64,000 nucleotides of DNA from Ornithinibacillus gellani (GTDB lineage: Bacteria; Bacillota; Bacilli; Bacillales; Amphibacillaceae), in contig NZ_QTSZ01000005.1 in the NCBI RefSeq assembly GCF_003730295.1, positions 1-64,000 of the forward strand, in the 5' to 3' direction. The notes under the pieces are model-generated. The model did no database searches and was not told the DNA's origin. It saw only the letters and a list, made by a program, of their open reading frames with translations. Positions within the stretch are counted from its first letter, which is position 1, and every line of letters begins with the position of its first letter. A program made the translations under genes and the position numbers. Below, in pieces: positions 61,374-64,000 of the stretch.

Positions 61374-62969
61374 ATGGATCATGATACAAATCGGCAACCT
61401 GATAAGGAAGAACGAAAGGATGCAGTCGATTCCACGCAAATGAATTCAGCCGGATCAATGGAATCTTCAGGATCTGAGAAAGAACCCATTACGGAAAAAT
61501 ATCAGGATGAAAACAATGCAGTGAACGAATCAAATAAAGAAAATCATGAAATGGACTCAGCGACCGAGCCAATCCAAGCAGGGGATGGAAATTATTCAAT
61601 GCCTAGGTCCAATCAAGCAGATGAAAACAATAGCTCGATGTCCGAATCACATCGGGCAAATAATCAAGATACTTTGCATCATGCAGCACCCGAACAACCG
61701 ATAGCCAGATATTCGAGTCAACCTGAAGAAATGCAATATGATGATATCCAGTTTAACAAGCAGCCACAGGAGCCAGCGAAGGAAACAGAACCAATAAAGC
61801 AAAAAAGAACAAAAACAAAACGCTCTGGAATGAGCGCCTTCGTTGGTGGCATAACTGGTGGAGTTGTATCAGCCGCTGCAGTACTCATGCTTGTAGCAAA
61901 TAATATGCTGCCATTTGTTACAGACACAGGGAATGATTCGAGTACAGTAACACAAGATGCTTCCCCAAGTGTTGTTCAAACGATGGCTTCAGAGGACGCA
62001 GAAACAGCTAGCGGTATTGATGAAGCAACAAAGGCCGTTGTCGGTGTACTCAATATGCAAAAACAAGATATCTGGTCCGGCAGTGAGGAAACAGGCTCTG
62101 GATCTGGTATCATCTACAAAAAAGAAAATGGAAAAGCATATGTTGTAACCAACCATCATGTAGTCGCAAACGCAGGAGAAGTGGAAATTGTCTTGGATAA
62201 TGACGAACGCATCTCGGCAAAGGTGCTAGGATCTGATGAATTAACTGACTTAGCTGTTTTGGAAGTCGATGGTAAAAAAATCGATACCGTTGCAAAACTC
62301 GGAAACTCCGAAAAATTACAATCAGGCGAGACGGCAATTGCCATTGGTAATCCGCTCGGCATGGATTTTGCCAATACGTTAACAAAAGGAATTATTAGTG
62401 GATTGAACCGTTCCATTGAAGTAGACACGAATGGAGATGGCCAAGCAGACTGGGTGACAGAGGTAATTCAAACAGATGCTGCTATTAATCCTGGTAACAG
62501 TGGTGGCGCACTTGTCAATGCAAAAGGAGAAGTAATCGGGATTAACTCGATGAAAATTGCCAAAGAAGAAGTGGAAGGTATTGGATTTGCTATTCCGATT
62601 GACACGGCTCAACCAATCATCAATCAATTGGAGACCAAGGGTGAAGTAGCTCGACCATTCATCGGCATTAGCACCGCATCATTAGAGCAAGTACCACCGC
62701 AATTCCGTGGTAAAATCCAGCTTCCAGATGATGTAACTGGCGGTATGGTCATTGCCGATGTCGAAAATGGCTCACCTGCAGATCAAGCCGGATTGAAACA
62801 ATTCGATGTCATTACCAAAATTAATGGTGAAGATATTCAAACCCTTTTGGATTTACGGAAGTATATGTATTCTGAAACATCCATTGGTGACACCATCAAA
62901 GTTGAGGTTTATCGCGATGGTCAAAAGCAAACCGTTGAACTAACGCTGAAAGAACGTCAATCAATTTAA
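61374..62969 (+). CDS. HtrA/DegP-like membrane serine protease
   Basis: A 531-residue protein with an unusually long acidic, low-complexity cytosolic N-terminus (about 1-145), one transmembrane helix (about 153-182), a trypsin-like domain with triad His262 (VTNHHVV), Asp292 (LTDLAVL) and Ser376 (PGNSGGALVN), and one PDZ domain (about 425-520). It degrades misfolded proteins outside the membrane. The ATG at 61374 has AAGGA eight bases upstream. Divergent CssRS-like genes are its likely regulators. Confidence 0.9.
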   Translation: MDHDTNRQPDKEERKDAVDSTQMNSAGSMESSGSEKEPITEKYQDENNAVNESNKENHEMDSATEPIQAGDGNYSMPRSNQADENNSSMSESHRANNQDTLHHAAPEQPIARYSSQPEEMQYDDIQFNKQPQEPAKETEPIKQKRTKTKRSGMSAFVGGITGGVVSAAAVLMLVANNMLPFVTDTGNDSSTVTQDASPSVVQTMASEDAETASGIDEATKAVVGVLNMQKQDIWSGSEETGSGSGIIYKKENGKAYVVTNHHVVANAGEVEIVLDNDERISAKVLGSDELTDLAVLEVDGKKIDTVAKLGNSEKLQSGETAIAIGNPLGMDFANTLTKGIISGLNRSIEVDTNGDGQADWVTEVIQTDAAINPGNSGGALVNAKGEVIGINSMKIAKEEVEGIGFAIPIDTAQPIINQLETKGEVARPFIGISTASLEQVPPQFRGKIQLPDDVTGGMVIADVENGSPADQAGLKQFDVITKINGEDIQTLLDLRKYMYSETSIGDTIKVEVYRDGQKQTVELTLKERQSI

Positions 62970-63008
62970 CATGACGTTATCCGTATGACATTGTCATACT
63001 TTATATAA

Positions 63009-63058
63009 ATGAGAACCACCTTTTTCACTCACCCCCCTGTGAATAAGGTGGTTCTTTT
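63009..63058 (+). terminator. Terminator after htrA
   Basis: GAACCACCTT pairs with AAGGTGGTTC, followed by TTTTG. Confidence 0.83.
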
Positions 63059-63185
63059 GCTTCATTTTAAATAGGTCTTTTTTCTCATTATTGAAAAATT
63101 ACAAGGATTCTTAGAGATTTTGTCGAATGTATGATAGCACAGATAACTGTGCATATAGTTATATAAAAAGATAAAGGAAGTGAGA

Positions 63186-63977
63186 ATGATGCTTTGTCCA
63201 ACATGTGGTAACGAGACAGAAGCGGGAAAATTTTGCACAAGCTGTGGCGCACAGCTTACAGAAGAACCTGCAGCAACAAGTGATCCAACCATTACACCTG
63301 CTGCACCAACAGAACAAAAGACACAGGAGCAAACAAACTTGCCTCCAAATGAATCTGTTGAAAAAATAAAAAAGGCGGGCGCTAATTTTGGTACGTTTTT
63401 CCTAACACTACTAAAACAGCCTAGTAAGGCGAAAGACATGAATGCGAAAGAAATAGTCTCCGGTATTATTTCAATTGTACTATTTTCATTAATTATTTCG
63501 CTCTCATCATACATTATGTTAAGCGCTGCTTTTAGTGGCCTATTTAGCAGCCCAAGCTTTGTGGATTCTTTTCTACTGCCTTTCATCCAGTTCTTAATCT
63601 TATTTGCCATTGTAGGCTTTGTCACCTTTGGCGGTATTAAGCTGGCAGCGGGAGATACATCCATTGCAGGTGTGTTTGCCAAATATGGCGCATACCTTAC
63701 TCCATTTTTGATTTTGTTTGTACTTGGGGCAATCCTAGGTCTTATCCAACTACCTTGGATTCCGGTACTTATGATGATGGTTAGTATCATTGGCCCATTA
63801 CTGGCCATCCCAACATTCATCGTATTGGAACATAAAGAAAATGGCTTCGATCAGATTTTTGTACTCATTGGGATTTATATCATAAATTTATTGGCATTCG
63901 GTCTTTTGATGCAATCATTTATGAACATGCTCATGGGCAGCCTTTTCGACGGAATCATGGGCGGATTTGGTTTCTAA
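63186..63977 (+). CDS. Zinc-ribbon multi-pass membrane protein
   Basis: A 263-residue protein. An N-terminal zinc ribbon (CPTCG and CTSCG, about 3-26) is followed by a Pro/Thr/Gln linker (about 30-62) and about five hydrophobic segments (about 90-118, 125-155, 175-198, 202-220, 230-252). It belongs to the group of zinc-ribbon membrane proteins with unknown role. The ATG at 63186 follows AAAGGA; a GTG two codons earlier overlaps it. The gene is complete before the window edge. Confidence 0.72.
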   Translation: MMLCPTCGNETEAGKFCTSCGAQLTEEPAATSDPTITPAAPTEQKTQEQTNLPPNESVEKIKKAGANFGTFFLTLLKQPSKAKDMNAKEIVSGIISIVLFSLIISLSSYIMLSAAFSGLFSSPSFVDSFLLPFIQFLILFAIVGFVTFGGIKLAAGDTSIAGVFAKYGAYLTPFLILFVLGAILGLIQLPWIPVLMMMVSIIGPLLAIPTFIVLEHKENGFDQIFVLIGIYIINLLAFGLLMQSFMNMLMGSLFDGIMGGFGF

Positions 63978-64000
63978 TACCATTCAAAACACACCCCAAA

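Noticed and set aside
63062-63820. A 252-codon minus-strand frame
   Set aside because: It mirrors the zinc-ribbon membrane protein on the other strand, which has a ribosome-binding site and clear Cys motifs.

Overview
The window is low-GC Gram-positive chromosome, almost certainly from a Bacillaceae species. The sigma-B module (rsbR-S-T-U-V-W-sigB-rsbX) next to ndoAI-ndoA, alr, a YdcC-type lipoprotein gene, acpS, a rhomboid gene and cshA has the same gene content and order as the Bacillus subtilis ydb/ydc region. The protein spellings and the many intergenic repeats suggest an Oceanobacillus/Virgibacillus/Lentibacillus-type organism. That genus-level guess is inference. No phage genes or transposase genes were seen.

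Layout. 1-1800: the left edge stops at the 5' end of a 16S rRNA gene on the minus strand, preceded by an rrn leader (boxA, hairpin, promoter) and eleven minus-strand tRNA genes. Two of these tRNAs (Gly and Asn) have a second, 5'-half-only copy separated from the intact gene by a short related insert. 1968-7417: sprT-like gene, catalase with a PerR-type box, tex, and a transglutaminase-like gene. 7540-12710: the sigma-B regulon switch. 12911-19530: EndoA/EndoAI toxin-antitoxin, alanine racemase, lipoprotein, AcpS, rhomboid protease and the CshA helicase. 19912-26938: EamA exporter, DegV, esterase, YppG-like protein, glutaredoxin, MarR regulator and an Ecs-like ABC transporter. 27172-32788: a PhnDCEE-type importer with a 5'-nucleotidase-family enzyme. 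32861-35706: a PepSY protein with a two-component system (YkoI/YkoGH-like). 35904-39029: VOC protein and a Zn/Cd/Co-type P-ATPase, then two more tRNAs. 39430-50652: Bcr/CflA exporter, thioredoxin, DUF368 (PopT) protein, PadR regulator with its membrane partner, CapA-like lipoprotein, thiolase, a second ABC exporter, a DDAH-like enzyme and a DUF1232 protein. 50684-55006: the trehalose operon treP-treA-treR. 55469-57277: a small accessory cassette (secreted toxin-like protein plus two related immunity-like proteins) bounded by perfect 87-bp direct repeats of the typA 3' end. 57237-63977: typA, CssRS-like sensor pair, HtrA protease and a zinc-ribbon membrane protein.

Intergenic repeats are the other main feature. 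A structured element of about 156 bp occurs singly or as two or three tandem copies at four loci, with a collapsed copy at a fifth place. A 51-bp minisatellite occurs at two distant loci and a 52-bp minisatellite at a third. A near-palindromic, MITE-like hairpin lies upstream of tex.

The most promising candidate for something undescribed is the 55.5-57.3 kb cassette: a toxin-like secreted protein and two candidate immunity proteins that appear to have inserted at the typA 3' end while regenerating its last codons and terminator. The tRNA-half duplications and a perfect-consensus sigma-B promoter pointing antisense into alr come next.
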